Notes: generated by a model not told the origin, from the sequence alone. A stretch of DNA of 64,000 nt from Conchocele bisecta (GCA_029237695.1 CM055271.1:36638462-36702461), one strand, 5' to 3'; positions 1-9,334 are shown, counted from the stretch's first letter. A program made the numbers and translations.

Positions 1-199
1 GTACGCTTCATCAAATCCAGCATCTATATATTGTTGAACCAGCTCTTCATAATTTCCTTGAATTACCAAACCATACTCTTCTTCTTCTTCTTTTAACTTC
101 TTTATTGGAATATATTTTTTATCAATATCTTTAAGTTTATTAACTTGTTTTTGTTGTTCTGGATTTATCTTTTCACTAGTTAAACCACACCTTTGCCAT
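1..199 (-). pseudogene. Partial copy of small repeat-borne gene (paralogue of 2366-2611)
   Basis: This is the mirror copy of the gene at 2366-2611, reading leftward from an ATG at 199 and cut by the window edge. An extra G in the codons after the start shifts the frame relative to the right-arm copy. The AT-rich promoter module lies just upstream (200-243). No function is known. Confidence 0.6.
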
Positions 200-253
200 A
201 GTTTATAATAGATATATAAAACACGTTCAAAACGATAAATATTTGATTCAAAA

Positions 254-533
254 TCAGACCAATCCAAATTTATGATCAATATTAGTCCAATCTAAATCTA
301 TACGTTCTTGAGCGTACGCTTCATCAAATCCAGCATCTATATAGTGTTGAACCACCTCTTCATAAGTTCCCTGAAGTACCCAATCATCCCCTTCTACTTT
401 TAATAAGTTAAATAAATTAATTATTGGAATATATTTTTTTATCAATATCTTTAAGTTTATTAACTTGTTTTTTCTTAATTTTATCAACTTGTTCTGGATT
501 TATCTTTTCACTAGTTAAACACACCTTTGACAT
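254..533 (-). pseudogene. Mirror copy of the 2033-2311 small gene, frameshifted
   Basis: Reading leftward from an ATG at 533, this encodes the same protein family as 2033-2311. The C-terminal half, with the motif DAGFDEAYAQERIDL, is nearly identical, while the N-terminal half is put out of frame by extra T or A bases in homopolymers. It shares a divergent promoter with the gene at 578. The intact right-arm copy suggests either recent decay or sequence error here. Confidence 0.6.
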
Positions 534-577
534 AGTTATAATAGATATATAAAAACACGTTCAAAAACGATAAATAG

Positions 578-916
578 TTGATTAAAATTAGAAATGGACA
601 AAGTAATTTTATGGGAAATGGAGTTTTTAATGGGTTTGTTGGAGAATATTTTCCTTATTTTAAAATGAAAGAATTATTTAAAATAGAGTACATGAAATAT
701 CAGCGCAACCTATTACGCACTGATAAAAGAGTTGCATTTTCAATATTCTATAGAAAATTATCTAGGTGTTTTAAGAAACAACTTAGAGAAATTAGGGGTT
801 TAAACAGAATTAATAAAGAATTAGTTGAAGAGAATGCAGCAAACAAATTTTATAAAACATTTCAAATAAAAGACTCATTTACTGATATGGATTTCTATCA
901 AGAAACGGAGAATTAA
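578..916 (+). pseudogene. Mirror copy of the 1613-1990 gene, frameshifted
   Basis: This encodes a basic protein nearly identical to the one at 1613-1990. Frame breaks near the start and in the last 15 codons replace the C-terminus ending in GYW that the right-arm copy has. Lys and Arg are abundant in the middle (around KQLREIRGLNRINKE), which could suit nucleic-acid binding, but no domain was recognised. Confidence 0.55.
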
Positions 917-947
917 GTGCGTTATTTGAACCAATTCCAAGTAGTGG

Positions 948-1115
948 TTATTGGTAATTGTTGAGCAATGCTGAGTAAATTATTGAGCAATTGTTGCCAG
1001 CAATGCTGAGTAATGCTGAGTAATTATTGAGCAATGCTGAGTAATTGTTGAGCAAGTGCTGAGTAATTGCTGAGCATTATTTACTAGTTGCCCAGCATTG
1101 AGCATTATTTGCTCG
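948..1115. repeat. Iteron-like array inside the Polinton terminal repeat (left arm)
   Basis: About eight imperfect units built from GCTGAGTAATT and TTGAGCAAT alternate at a spacing near 17-21 bp, beginning just after the stop of the adjacent small gene. The array sits about 120-280 bp from the element tip and is mirrored at 1410-1616. Position and iteration suggest a recognition array for replication or packaging. That is inference. Confidence 0.6.
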
Positions 1116-1231
1116 TAATTTGTTTAAAATGCCCAAAATACTCGAAATTTCCAGAATTCCCAGAAGTATAAATAAAAAATTAAAAAAACCAACATTTTAA
1201 AAAAATAAATCCCAAATTTAAAAAAAATCCT

Positions 1232-1293
1232 ATACAAAAAAGGTACTCTAATATGTACACTTAGTATTGGAATTATATATACTTGTACAAACA
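1232..1293. other. 62-bp unique spacer between head-to-head Polinton ends
   Basis: This AT-rich sequence separates the two outward tips (AATCCT ending at 1231 and AGGATT starting at 1294). It has no mirror symmetry and no clear 6-bp duplication at its edges. It is either host DNA trapped between two insertions or a concatemer linker. Confidence 0.6.
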
Positions 1294-1409
1294 AGGATTT
1301 TTTTTAAATTTGGGATTTATTTTTTTTAAAATGTTGGTTTTAATTTTTTATTTATACTTCTGGGAATTCTGGAAATTTCGAGTATTTTGGGCATTTTAAA
1401 CAAATTACG

Positions 1410-1616
1410 AGCAAATAATGCTCAATGCTGGGCAACTAGTAAATAATGCTCAGCAATTACTCAGCACTTGCTCAACAATTACTCAGCATTGCTCAAAATA
1501 ATACTCAGCATTACTCAGCACTTGGCAACAATTCTCAGCATTGCTCAATAATTACTCCATTACTCAGCAATTGTCAACAATTGCTCAATAATTACTCAGC
1601 ATTGCTCAACAATTAC
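1410..1616. repeat. Iteron-like array inside the Polinton terminal repeat (right arm)
   Basis: This is the mirror of 948-1115, with units around TTACTCAGCA and TTGCTCAA repeated about every 17-21 bp. The array abuts the stop codon of the gene at 1613-1990. It is slightly longer than the left-arm array, so unit number differs between arms. Confidence 0.6.
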
Positions 1617-1990
1617 CAATAACCACTACTTGGAATTGGTTCAAATAACGCACTTAATTCTTCCGTTTCTTGATAGAAATCCATATCAGTAAATGAGTCT
1701 TTTATTTGAAATAGTTTTATAAAATTTGCTGCATTCTCTTCAACTAATTCTTTATTAATTCTGTTTAAACCCCTAATTTCTCTAAGTTGTTTCTTAAAAC
1801 ACCTAGATAATTTTCTATAGAATATTGAAAATGCAACTCTTTTATCAGTGCGTAATAGGTTGCGCTGATATTTCATGTACTCTATTTTAAATAATTCTTT
1901 CATTTTAAAATAAGGAAAATATTCTCCAACAAACCCTTTTAAAAACTCCATTTCCCATAAAATTACTTTGTCCATTCTAATTTTAATCAA
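1613..1990 (-). CDS. Small basic Polinton protein, function unknown
   Basis: This is a 125-residue protein with an ATG start at 1990. It is rich in Lys, Arg and Phe/Tyr in its first 90 residues (FVGEYFPYFKMKELFKIEYM) and more acidic toward the C-terminus, which ends in SSGYW. No signal peptide or membrane segment is seen. It diverges from the plus-strand gene at 2033 across a roughly 42-bp AT-rich intergenic promoter. A frameshifted mirror copy lies at 578-916. Its place in the terminal repeat means an intact element would carry two copies, one at each end. I do not recognise the family. A core-protein or DNA-binding role is only a guess from charge. Confidence 0.6.
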   Translation of the reverse strand: MIKIRMDKVILWEMEFLKGFVGEYFPYFKMKELFKIEYMKYQRNLLRTDKRVAFSIFYRKLSRCFKKQLREIRGLNRINKELVEENAANFIKLFQIKDSFTDMDFYQETEELSALFEPIPSSGYW

Positions 1991-2032
1991 CTATTTATCG
2001 TTTTGAACGTGTTTTATATATCTATTATAACT
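1991..2032. promoter_or_regulatory. Divergent Polinton promoter module
   Basis: The block TTTATCGTTTTGAACGTGTT, followed by TATATATCTATTATAA, ends 2-3 bases before the ATG at 2033. The same module precedes the paralogue at 2366 and appears in mirror form near 200-243 and 534-577. Four occurrences each next to a start codon support a promoter with a TATA-like core. Confidence 0.6.
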
Positions 2033-2311
2033 ATGTCAAAGGTGTGTTTAACTAGTGAAAAGATAAATCCAGAACAAGTTGATAAAATTAAGAAAAAACA
2101 AGTTAATAAACTTAAAGATATTGATAAAAAATATATTCCAATAATTAATTTATTTAACTTATTAAAAGTAGAAGGGGATGATTGGGTACTTCAGGGAACT
2201 TATGAAGAGGTGGTTCAACACTATATAGATGCTGGATTTGATGAAGCGTACGCTCAAGAACGTATAGATTTAGATTGGACTAATATTGATCATAAATTTG
2301 GATTGGTCTGA
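2033..2311 (+). CDS. Small acidic Polinton protein, first tandem paralogue
   Basis: I choose the ATG at 2033 (MSKVCLTSEKINPEQ) because it matches the paralogue start at 2366 and follows the promoter module directly. The product is about 92 residues. A charged N-terminal part contains PEQ and VNKLKDIDKKYIPI. An acidic C-terminal part contains LQGTYEEVVQHYIDAGFDE and DLDW. Closely similar proteins are encoded at 2366-2611 and in the mirror arm, so this is a tandem family. Hydrophobic spacing in the C-terminal half suggests a small helical domain. No known family was recognised. A short PEQQ-VNKL module is shared with the otherwise different gene at 3559. Confidence 0.6.
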   Translation: MSKVCLTSEKINPEQVDKIKKKQVNKLKDIDKKYIPIINLFNLLKVEGDDWVLQGTYEEVVQHYIDAGFDEAYAQERIDLDWTNIDHKFGLV

Positions 2312-2326
2312 TTTTGAATCAAATAT

Positions 2327-2365
2327 TTATCGTTTTGAACGTGTTTTATATATCTATTATAAACT
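2327..2365 (+). promoter_or_regulatory. Promoter module of the second paralogue
   Basis: This is a near-identical copy of the 1991-2032 block, again ending directly before the ATG. Gene and promoter were therefore duplicated together as one unit. Confidence 0.6.
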
Positions 2366-2611
2366 ATGGCAAAGGTGTGTTTAACTAGTGAAAAGATAAA
2401 TCCAGAACAACAAAAACAAGTTAATAAACTTAAAGATATTGATAAAAAATATATTCCAATAAAGAAGTTAAAAGAAGAAGAAGAAGAGTATGGTTTGGTA
2501 ATTCAAGGAAATTATGAAGAGCTGGTTCAACAATATATAGATGCTGGATTTGATGAAGCGTACGCTCAAGAACGTATAGATTTAGGTTGGTCTGATTTTG
2601 ATTTTTTCTAA
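2366..2611 (+). CDS. Small acidic Polinton protein, second tandem paralogue
   Basis: This 81-residue protein starts MAKVCLTSEKINPEQQ. It lacks a short KIKK insertion of the first paralogue and has an acidic KLKEEEEEYG segment instead of the hydrophobic one. The C-terminal domain (YEELVQQYIDAGFDEAYAQ) is conserved and the end is aromatic and acidic (WSDFDFF). The gene lies 55 bp after the first paralogue with its own promoter module. Tandem duplication with divergence of the middle is visible directly. Function is unknown. Confidence 0.6.
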   Translation: MAKVCLTSEKINPEQQKQVNKLKDIDKKYIPIKKLKEEEEEYGLVIQGNYEELVQQYIDAGFDEAYAQERIDLGWSDFDFF

Positions 2612-2687
2612 ATTAATTATTTTAAGCATTTTGAGCATATTTATAATTTTATATAAATTAATTATAATAAATTCAGTAATTTTTGAA

Positions 2688-3015
2688 ATGCCGAAGTCGT
2701 ACTTATCTAATAAAAGTATTGAGGGAAATTGTTTTTTATCTCGTGGAAGGGTATCCGCGGATCATATTAAAAAGAAGTATAAAATAGGTAGTGCACGTCT
2801 TAATAAGTTGTGGGAAAACGGCTGATTTGGAAACGATTTCGTGGATAACGAATGCAAAACAGCTGGCTAGGGGCGGAGATAATTTTAATAAAATATCAAA
2901 ATCATCTAAAAAACGTAAAAAGAACAAAAGAGTATTTAATGATAATTTTGAAGAAATTAAGGATTTAAAAGAAATTAAAAATAATAATAACAATAAAGAA
3001 TATATAATATTTTAA
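2688..3015 (+). pseudogene. Small Polinton protein with helix-turn-helix-like N-terminus, frameshifted
   Basis: The ATG at 2688 follows a TATATAAATTA box. The first 45 codons encode a segment with SADHIKKKYKIGSARLNKLW that reads like a helix-turn-helix. Near 2812-2825 the frame slips, and the continuing frame encodes a basic tail (KISKSSKKRKKNKR) and an Asn-rich end stopping at 3015. The first segment resembles the neighbour at 3238 (KKY-I----R---IW spacing), so the two are probably paralogues. A DNA-binding role is inferred, not shown. Confidence 0.5.
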
Positions 3016-3237
3016 ATTAGTAGTGAGGGTTCTGGCTCACTTTTCATATTGGTGGCAAATCTGTACTGGTTTCAACTACCAGTAGCATGACGGTTCTGGC
3101 TCACTTTCTCATATAGGCTGTAAAACCCTTGCTGTTGTTAACTATCATGGTTTAAATAAATATATTTTTATGTTTCTGTTAAACAATAACTACACGTGTA
3201 TATATAATTATAATTTTATTTAAAATTATAAGAAATT
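3016..3237. repeat. Intergenic region with a duplicated 20-bp motif
   Basis: GGTTCTGGCTCACTTT occurs twice about 63 bp apart, each followed by a CATAT run. No gene was seen. The last 60 bp are AT-rich and serve as leader of the gene at 3238. Confidence 0.5.
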
Positions 3238-3498
3238 ATGACAAAGACTAAACTTTCTGATGATGATTTGGTTAATATTATTCTAGCGCGATATGTTGTT
3301 ACTGCACAACAAACTAGAAAAAAGTATCACATTTGTGTAAAAAGACAAAAGGACATATGGAATTCGGTAACAAATATGAAAACTTTTATTGATAGAGTTG
3401 AAAGTTTGGAAAAAGATGAAAAGAGTAATCTAAAAAACCTGGTTAAAAACCCGGTTGGAAGACCTATAAAGAAGGTATTAATACCTGTAACAAATTAA
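3238..3498 (+). CDS. Small Polinton protein, putative helix-turn-helix
   Basis: This 86-residue basic protein follows a TATATATAATTATAATTTTA leader. Residues about 17-42 (VTAQQTRKKYHICVKRQKDI) fit a helix-turn-helix and align with residues 24-43 of the protein at 2688. The C-terminal part is Lys- and Pro-containing (KNPVGRPIKK), with a GRP/K element like an AT-hook. A regulator or genome-binding protein is plausible. No family was recognised. Confidence 0.55.
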   Translation: MTKTKLSDDDLVNIILARYVVTAQQTRKKYHICVKRQKDIWNSVTNMKTFIDRVESLEKDEKSNLKNLVKNPVGRPIKKVLIPVTN

Positions 3499-3558
3499 TT
3501 TGTAATTTTGGTTTTCTTTTTTTTTTATGTTAAAAAATAATTTATATAAATTAAAAGA

Positions 3559-3756
3559 ATGGAAAAATTACCGTGCGATGTAAAGCGGTTGCAAGAACAA
3601 AAGAATAATGCAAATCAATATTATGAGCTTTGTGAGGAAATTAACGCTGTTTTTGAGTTTGTTTATTTAAAAAATCTCACACCAGAACAACAAATCCGAG
3701 TTAATAAACTAACAGACAAACTTAGGGAGGAAGAGAAAACAATTACTGAGGAATAG
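3559..3756 (+). CDS. Small Polinton protein with PEQQ-VNKL module
   Basis: This 65-residue protein starts MEKLPCDVKRLQEQ after a TATATAAATTAA box. It is charged and predicted mostly helical. Near the C-terminus TPEQQIRVNKLTDKLREEE resembles the NPEQQKQVNKLKD element of the paralogues at 2033 and 2366. It ends 17 bp before the stop of the convergent polymerase gene. Function is unknown. Confidence 0.55.
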   Translation: MEKLPCDVKRLQEQKNNANQYYELCEEINAVFEFVYLKNLTPEQQIRVNKLTDKLREEEKTITEE

Positions 3757-3772
3757 AATTTTAATTTTGAAA

Positions 3773-6700
3773 CTATAGAGGCTCTGTATGTATTCCATCT
3801 ACATTCAATCTTCTCTTATCGTAATATGCAGAAAGTCCTAATTTTTTCTGTGTGTAAGTTCTCATAGAACCGTTTAGCATACGGAAACCTCTATTCATCC
3901 CTACATCTTTAGTAGTGAGATCGAGTGCTGCTTTATATCTATCCCAGTTGAGGGTGTTCTGCCGGGCGTTAAGTCCTTTAGCAGAATGTTTGATATTTCC
4001 ACCTATTTTCTCAACTACGTAACACTTACTGGATAGGGCTATAGCACGATCCCCTCTGAATTCGGTTTTGAAAAGTCCTGGCTCTCTGTTGCTCCATTTA
4101 TCCCAAGCGAGCCATTCGTTTTTACAATTATTAAAATTCCTTCGCGCATTTCCGGTTTTATCACATCTTCCAACGAATTTATTCCGCTGATACCCATATA
4201 CATACTATCTGTATCCATCTGTACTAACTCAAAGTCAGATCTATCAACATATTTATCAAGAAAGTCATAATAAAATTCTAACATTCTCAACTTGGCGTAT
4301 TGATATACAGCTATACCACAATGAAATGGTCTTGTCATTTTTGCTGAAGACTTTCTACTGGATATTTCGTACGCATCACCTATCTCTTCAATATCCTCAA
4401 AATACGCAGATCTTAATGATCTATCAACACACGCCTCATCTTTAGTATAAGTGGTATATAGGTGTTTTTCGGGAGATTCTATCATTTTTCCACAACACGA
4501 ATTTCCTAATAATTTCATAATATCTGCAATCGGGGCGGCTTCAGCGTTTACATCACCTTCTCTACGCGCTGCAGTAACTTCTTTCACAAACCACTCAAAC
4601 GGTTTTCCAGGTTTATAAAGTTATAAGTCTATGCACTCCTGTGATGGTTAAACCGTGTTTTAGATACCATTTCAATAGTGGTGCAAATAGTAAAACTTTC
4701 TCTGCACTCATAGATCCAACCAACTTCTTACCATCTCCTCGCTTACGGTTTGTATCATGAAGATATTTCAACATATGTTCTGGAACTTCATCTTCCTCTA
4801 CTACACGATTTATAAAGATAGGTGACATTTCTGAAAAGGTTTCGTATAAACTGTCAGGAACACGGATGTCGACCTCCGCAAACCCAAACCAAGTACCACT
4901 CTTAACTCTGTTGGTTAAATCATTTATCCTAGTCTTATTAAATGGGGTTGAAGTTTTTGTTAAAACACCCTTACCACAAGGCATGTCCATGGCGAGCGTT
5001 GAGAGATAAAGAGCGTTAGCGTCCAATCCTAATACAGATTTACATTTTTTCCCATTACCGTCTGGAGCGGATCTTAACCTTGTAAACATCAAACCCTCTG
5101 CATGTCTTGTAAATACTATAGAAGGCCCTCCAACTAGTGCACCTTTCAACATTTCATACTCTTCCTCTTCAGGCGCAAATAGTGGTGGACATTTCTTGCG
5201 AACTTCTGCGCTTTCTTTAGTCTTATAAGTTTTAACATACTCCTTAATTGTTCCTCTCAAAATATATTCAATGCGGACACCTGGAAGGGTAACTGCGTCT
5301 TTAAATATATCTATTTCTTTGAGTGAATAAAAGTTAGACATTTTCTCTAGAGCATTCTAGAAATGGTGAAACATCTAGATCGTTGTAATATTCTAACCAA
5401 TCTTTGAAACTTTTCATACCTCTTGTTTTATAAATTTCAACACACGCGGCTAACTCCTCAGGTTTAATTTTATTACTAGGTGCTAATCTGTTAGTCCAAC
5501 CATTCATTCGATAGGTGGCAACCCTTGGTAACTTAACTTATCATAATTGTCAAACCACTCATATGGAAAGAATGATTTATTACATTTACAACCATATGCG
5601 CGTACCCATTTATCATAACTCACACCTGGAGCTAGATACATTCTCACATCTAGAAATCTTAATTTTGGAGTCATTAAGAAAACGGTCGTATTTGCTTTCT
5701 TAGCAACCAATACTTTATCTGTAGTAGCTGATATAATCCCTACTAAATATTTCTTAATAACATTCAAATCGTATGATCCACAGTTAAATCCTAATGTAGG
5801 AACCTGTGAAATCCATCTTGTAATTTCTTTCTGCTGGGTGGTTGGAAGTAGATCGAAATCAGTTGGAAAACCGTATACTGGATTTTTACCAACTTCTTCT
5901 CTTATCTTATCTCCGCGTTTAGATACTTCTTCCATAAATCGTTTAACTAGGTTCTCTGGGTCTGTATCACACATGTGTACAACTTTTCTAGTTAATGTAT
6001 CACCAATACTTACACTTATTGGAATAATGAGTATCAATCACATCTAGATCTTTTATAGGTCTGTCTGGATCACTCTTAACCAGTTAAAGACTCAAAATCA
6101 TACACTATTTTATATGGATAAATTACTGTTGGTGGTTTTGGAAGAGGTTGTGTTATGGCTTTATTTCTCTGTCGATCGTACTCACATTCCCAAATTTTAA
6201 CTAAATTATATGATTCTCTAATTATTATATCTCGCGTAATTGTGTTTGCATACTTATCTTGTCTATTCTTACTATGGCGTGGACAACCGTGCCAATAACA
6301 TCCGTGAAATTGATAAACTGTGTTGGTTTCGGAACAGTATCCATCAACCGGTGCTGTCATTATTAATCTTTCTCCACCGTGCCCACAAACGGCCGTATGA
6401 ATATGATGCTTTTTGGAAAGCGTATTCATCCACTCTATAGATTTCTTACTACAATGAGATTTAGGATAAAATGCTTTCTCGAATGAAGATTGTGGTCTGT
6501 CTATTTCCAGACCCTTACATGATACTTTAGTTTGACCGCGATTGCAAGTTTGCGCGTGTCTCGCGATACAGTGGGATTGAGTAAATCGTTGTTGACAATT
6601 AGGGCAGGCATAGGTTTGCGTGGCCTTCTTCATGTCTGTTATAAGAAACGCGTGATTGTTGTAAATACCTATCTTCATTTTCATAACACCAACTTCTTCA

Positions 6701-7807
6701 TAGTGGGCAGCTGTGTGTCTGATATACCAAGTGCCAGCTTCTTCCGGCTCGTACGCTTCAATCCCAATTTTGAAACATTCTTCAACCATATTAAGATCAT
6801 CAAAACCTATAGGACCTTCTTTTTTATGCTTTCCCACAAGGAAATCGTGATACTTTTTGTTTAAAGATTTTATCTCTTTTATTGATCTATCAGCTCTCAA
6901 TGATGTGTCTTTATATAAAGCTAAACATCTGAACAGACATAAATTATCGTTGAAAGTGTCGAGTGGTTTTATCCCTTTCTTATTTCTCAACCAGTTTGGG
7001 AGTTTTCCCCCACCTAGTGCAGTTACTTGTGTATCTCGGTGTGTAACCTGACTGGTATAAATAATCTTAATTGTTGTGCTTGCCCATCTTACAAACAACC
7101 ATTTCGTATTTGGTCTATCTATTTTATCAACGTCCAATCTATTTTCTTCCTGCATTTTAACCCATTGGCGTACCCCAACAGACCCTTCAAATGTGGGACT
7201 TCCTGAAATGTTTCTACCAAATGTTATTATGGTAGGTTTCCCCCCATCATCAACCTCCTCAATGTGTTGCAACAATATACGCGTATGAATATCTTAAATA
7301 AAAACTACCTGTCATCTTATTATCGAGCTGTTTCATGAGTCTTCTTGAGGAATTACGATCAAGATTTCTCTTTAATGTGATTGATATAACTCGTCGTCCT
7401 TTCACTATATTAACCCCAAATCCCTCTATATCTTCAAGTATTTCTGGCCCTTCTTTTACTATCTTACTTACTAGTGAGGTGTTAATCTTACGCTTCGGTT
7501 TTTTAATAAGTCCAACACCTTTCGATAAACAGTACAGCTTGCGCTTCTGAGTCTATTTTATCTGATATTTTATTTATATCTTTCTTCTCATATTTTTAAA
7601 AACCCCCTTAGCTGCGGATCTCCGTATTCTATCCCATATTATATCATTCTTTCCCTCGTTTATCAACTTTTGAAGTTTTTTCTCTTTCATCCTCATGGAA
7701 AAAGGTATTCCCATTTTGGTTAGATCACTCCTCAATGATTCAATGTTGGGGAGTCCTTCTATACCGTCAACAAGTTGTTGATATACTGCAGGACTTTGTC
7801 GGCTCAT
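3773..7807 (-). pseudogene. Polinton DNA polymerase B with extra N-terminal domains, broken by frameshifts
   Basis: Fragments in consecutive minus-strand frames cover a polymerase of about 1,300 residues. The start is taken at 7807. Next come a region with DNLCLFRC that resembles an OTU-type cysteine site, a C2H2-like finger (CPNC...H...C near 6560), and FHGCYWHGC typical of a fused Vsr-like nuclease domain. Exonuclease I is DFES (about 6085) and exonuclease II is GFNCGSYDLN. Polymerase motif A is LDANALYLS, motif B is KLLGNSCCG and motif C is DTDS. The C-terminal tail ends at 3773. Frame changes near 7570, 7280, 6060, 5350, 4600 and 4040 break it. Key catalytic residues are present, so decay is recent or the breaks are sequence errors. 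The OTU and Vsr assignments are pattern-based. Confidence 0.8.
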
Positions 7808-8083
7808 TTTGTATGTTGTTTATATATAGAAAAACATTTAATGTTTAATTGTAAATTATTTATAGTGTTTTTCATTTTTTGTTTAAGTGGTTATATAACA
7901 TATAACACCACTATCTATAAACTTTTTACTTTTTTCACCTTTTACGGGCTATGGGTTTAAACCCCTATATATAAGGCTTATTGTGATACCGTTTTTAATA
8001 GGTTTTTATACTATATTGTAGGTGTGGGGTGTTTGTTTCACTCTGTTATCTTGTTATACAAAAACGGTAACGTACTGATACCC
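7808..8083. other. AT-rich flank upstream of the Polinton polymerase
   Basis: No gene was seen. Directly upstream of the minus-strand start at 7807 is CTATATATAAACAAC, a TATA-like promoter for the polymerase. An AT-rich stretch to about 8030 may be element DNA. The element end was not identified before the Helitron-like repeat begins. Confidence 0.45.
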
Positions 8084-8613
8084 TCTATACTACTCCACAA
8101 ACAAAGTTTGAGGGGGTATATAGGAGTCAGCTTGTCGGTCGGTCTGTCGGTCTGTCGGTCGGTCTGTCGGTCTGTTGGAAATTCCCTTCCGCTCTATATC
8201 TTCTACACCCATGCATGGATTATCAAATGGCTTGGCACAAATGTTTCTCATGATGAGAAGGTGTGTCGCGATCAATAACCACGCACCTACGTCCAAGGTC
8301 AAGGTCACAGTTGAAGGTCAAAGGTCAAACCTATAGAAATTCCCTTCCGCTCTATATCTTCTACACCCATGCATGGATTATCAAATGGCTTGGAACAAAT
8401 GTTTCTCATGATGAGAAGGTGTTTCGCGATCAATAACCACGCACCTAGGTCCAAGGTCAATGTCACAGTTGAAGGTCAAATGTCAAAGGTCAAACCTATT
8501 GAAATTACCTTCATGAAATTTGTATTCAAACCTATAAAACTCTTCTAATGCTAAGCTATTTGTAAGTCCAACTCTTTGTGGGGGTATTATGATCACTCCT
8601 GTGATAGTTCTAG
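8084..8613 (+). mobile_element. Helitron-like tandem-core element, family B, copy 1
   Basis: The 5' part reads CCACAAACAAAGTTTGAGGG and is followed by a GTCTGTCGGTCG microsatellite (8128-8176). Two core units of about 158 bp start with AATTCCCTTCCGCTCTATAT, and the 3' tail ends with a short hairpin (ATCAC-TCCT-GTGAT) and CTAG followed by T. Hairpin plus CTAG at an A/T site is the Helitron 3' signature. Tandem cores of about 160 bp match bivalve pearl-type elements as I know them. Copy 2 is at 27250. Confidence 0.65.
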
Positions 8614-8697
8614 TTTTAACTGAATACTCATTGGTTGTCAAAAGTGGCAGTACAAAATACGCACAGCAATGTGAAAATAGGCATTGATGTTCAAATT

Positions 8698-9285
8698 GAG
8701 TAGTGAAAAAACGATTTTCCATTGGAAATTTAACATGGGAGAAAAACACGTGGAAGCAGTGGTGGAGGAGTGAAAAAAAACAAAACAATCTGAAATTGAC
8801 TCCGAGACCTGTAGCCTATTTCATCAACATTGCAAAGTATACTTTAGTAGCAAAGTATACTTTGAGGGATAAATATTCAATTTTATGATAAATTTATTAA
8901 TTTTTATTATACTGAATTTATTACATTATCACAGCCAATTTGGCTGTGATAATGTAATAAATTCAGTATAATAATTCTGCATACTTTTAATCATGAAATA
9001 TATGCATTTGTTAGTTCTTTCAGGAAAAATAAATGATTACTCCCTCAAAGTATGCTTTGCTAGTAAAGTATACTTTGCCATGTTGATGAAATAGGCTACT
9101 GGCTAAATAGCTTGGAAATGATGTGACTAAGAAAACAAAAGTTAGGTTTCGAAAATTGGTCCGCAAATGAAAAATTACTTAAAAATATATATTTTTAGCC
9201 CCCATTTTCAATTCCCATCGGAAAATAGTTGTTTCGCAATACAATCAATATTTGATGTAATTTCTTCAAATAATCTTTTTTGAAG
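8698..9285. mobile_element. Foldback element family 5, interrupted copy
   Basis: The flanks (CATGGGAGAAAA side and the TAGCTTGGAAATGATG side) match 26640-26830 and the complete copy at 51780-52292. The foldback at 8813-9097 is inserted in it, giving a nested pair. Confidence 0.5.
8813..9097. mobile_element. Foldback (MITE-like) element family 2, copy 1
   Basis: This is a 285-bp palindrome running from AGCCTATTTCATCAACAT to its complement. It contains AAGTATACTTTG blocks near each end and a perfect central inverted repeat around CACAGCCAATTTGGCTGTG. A second copy is at 40445-40735 and a half copy at 31735-31870. No coding capacity. Confidence 0.75.
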
Positions 9286-9334
9286 AGGGTGATTTGTTTG
9301 TTATTGACGAAAAACTACATTTATATATTTTTAA

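Larger units (their letters stand above)
1..1231. mobile_element. Polinton 1 terminal repeat, left arm of a head-to-head palindrome
   Basis: This stretch is an imperfect reverse complement of 1294 to about 2563, so two copies of one end meet head-to-head around a 62-bp spacer. The outer tip reads AGGATT inward from both sides, fitting the AG start usual for Polinton/Maverick termini. The arms differ by many small indels (about 39 bp net offset across the arm), so they are not a perfect mirror. The arm runs off the left edge, so the terminal repeat is at least 1.23 kb and carries genes. It could be the end of a second, tandem element copy, a concatemer junction, or an assembly fold-back. Confidence 0.75.
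1294..8030. mobile_element. Polinton/Maverick element 1 (incomplete)
   Basis: The element starts at AGGATT after the spacer. It contains a gene-bearing terminal repeat, six small genes mostly on plus, and a roughly 4-kb DNA polymerase B gene on minus. A combination of terminal repeats, DNA polymerase B and small unknown genes is typical of Polintons and related adintovirus-like elements. No integrase, protease, ATPase or capsid gene was found here, and sequence after about 8030 becomes a Helitron-like repeat, so the element is truncated or internally deleted on the right. The right boundary is approximate. Confidence 0.75.
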
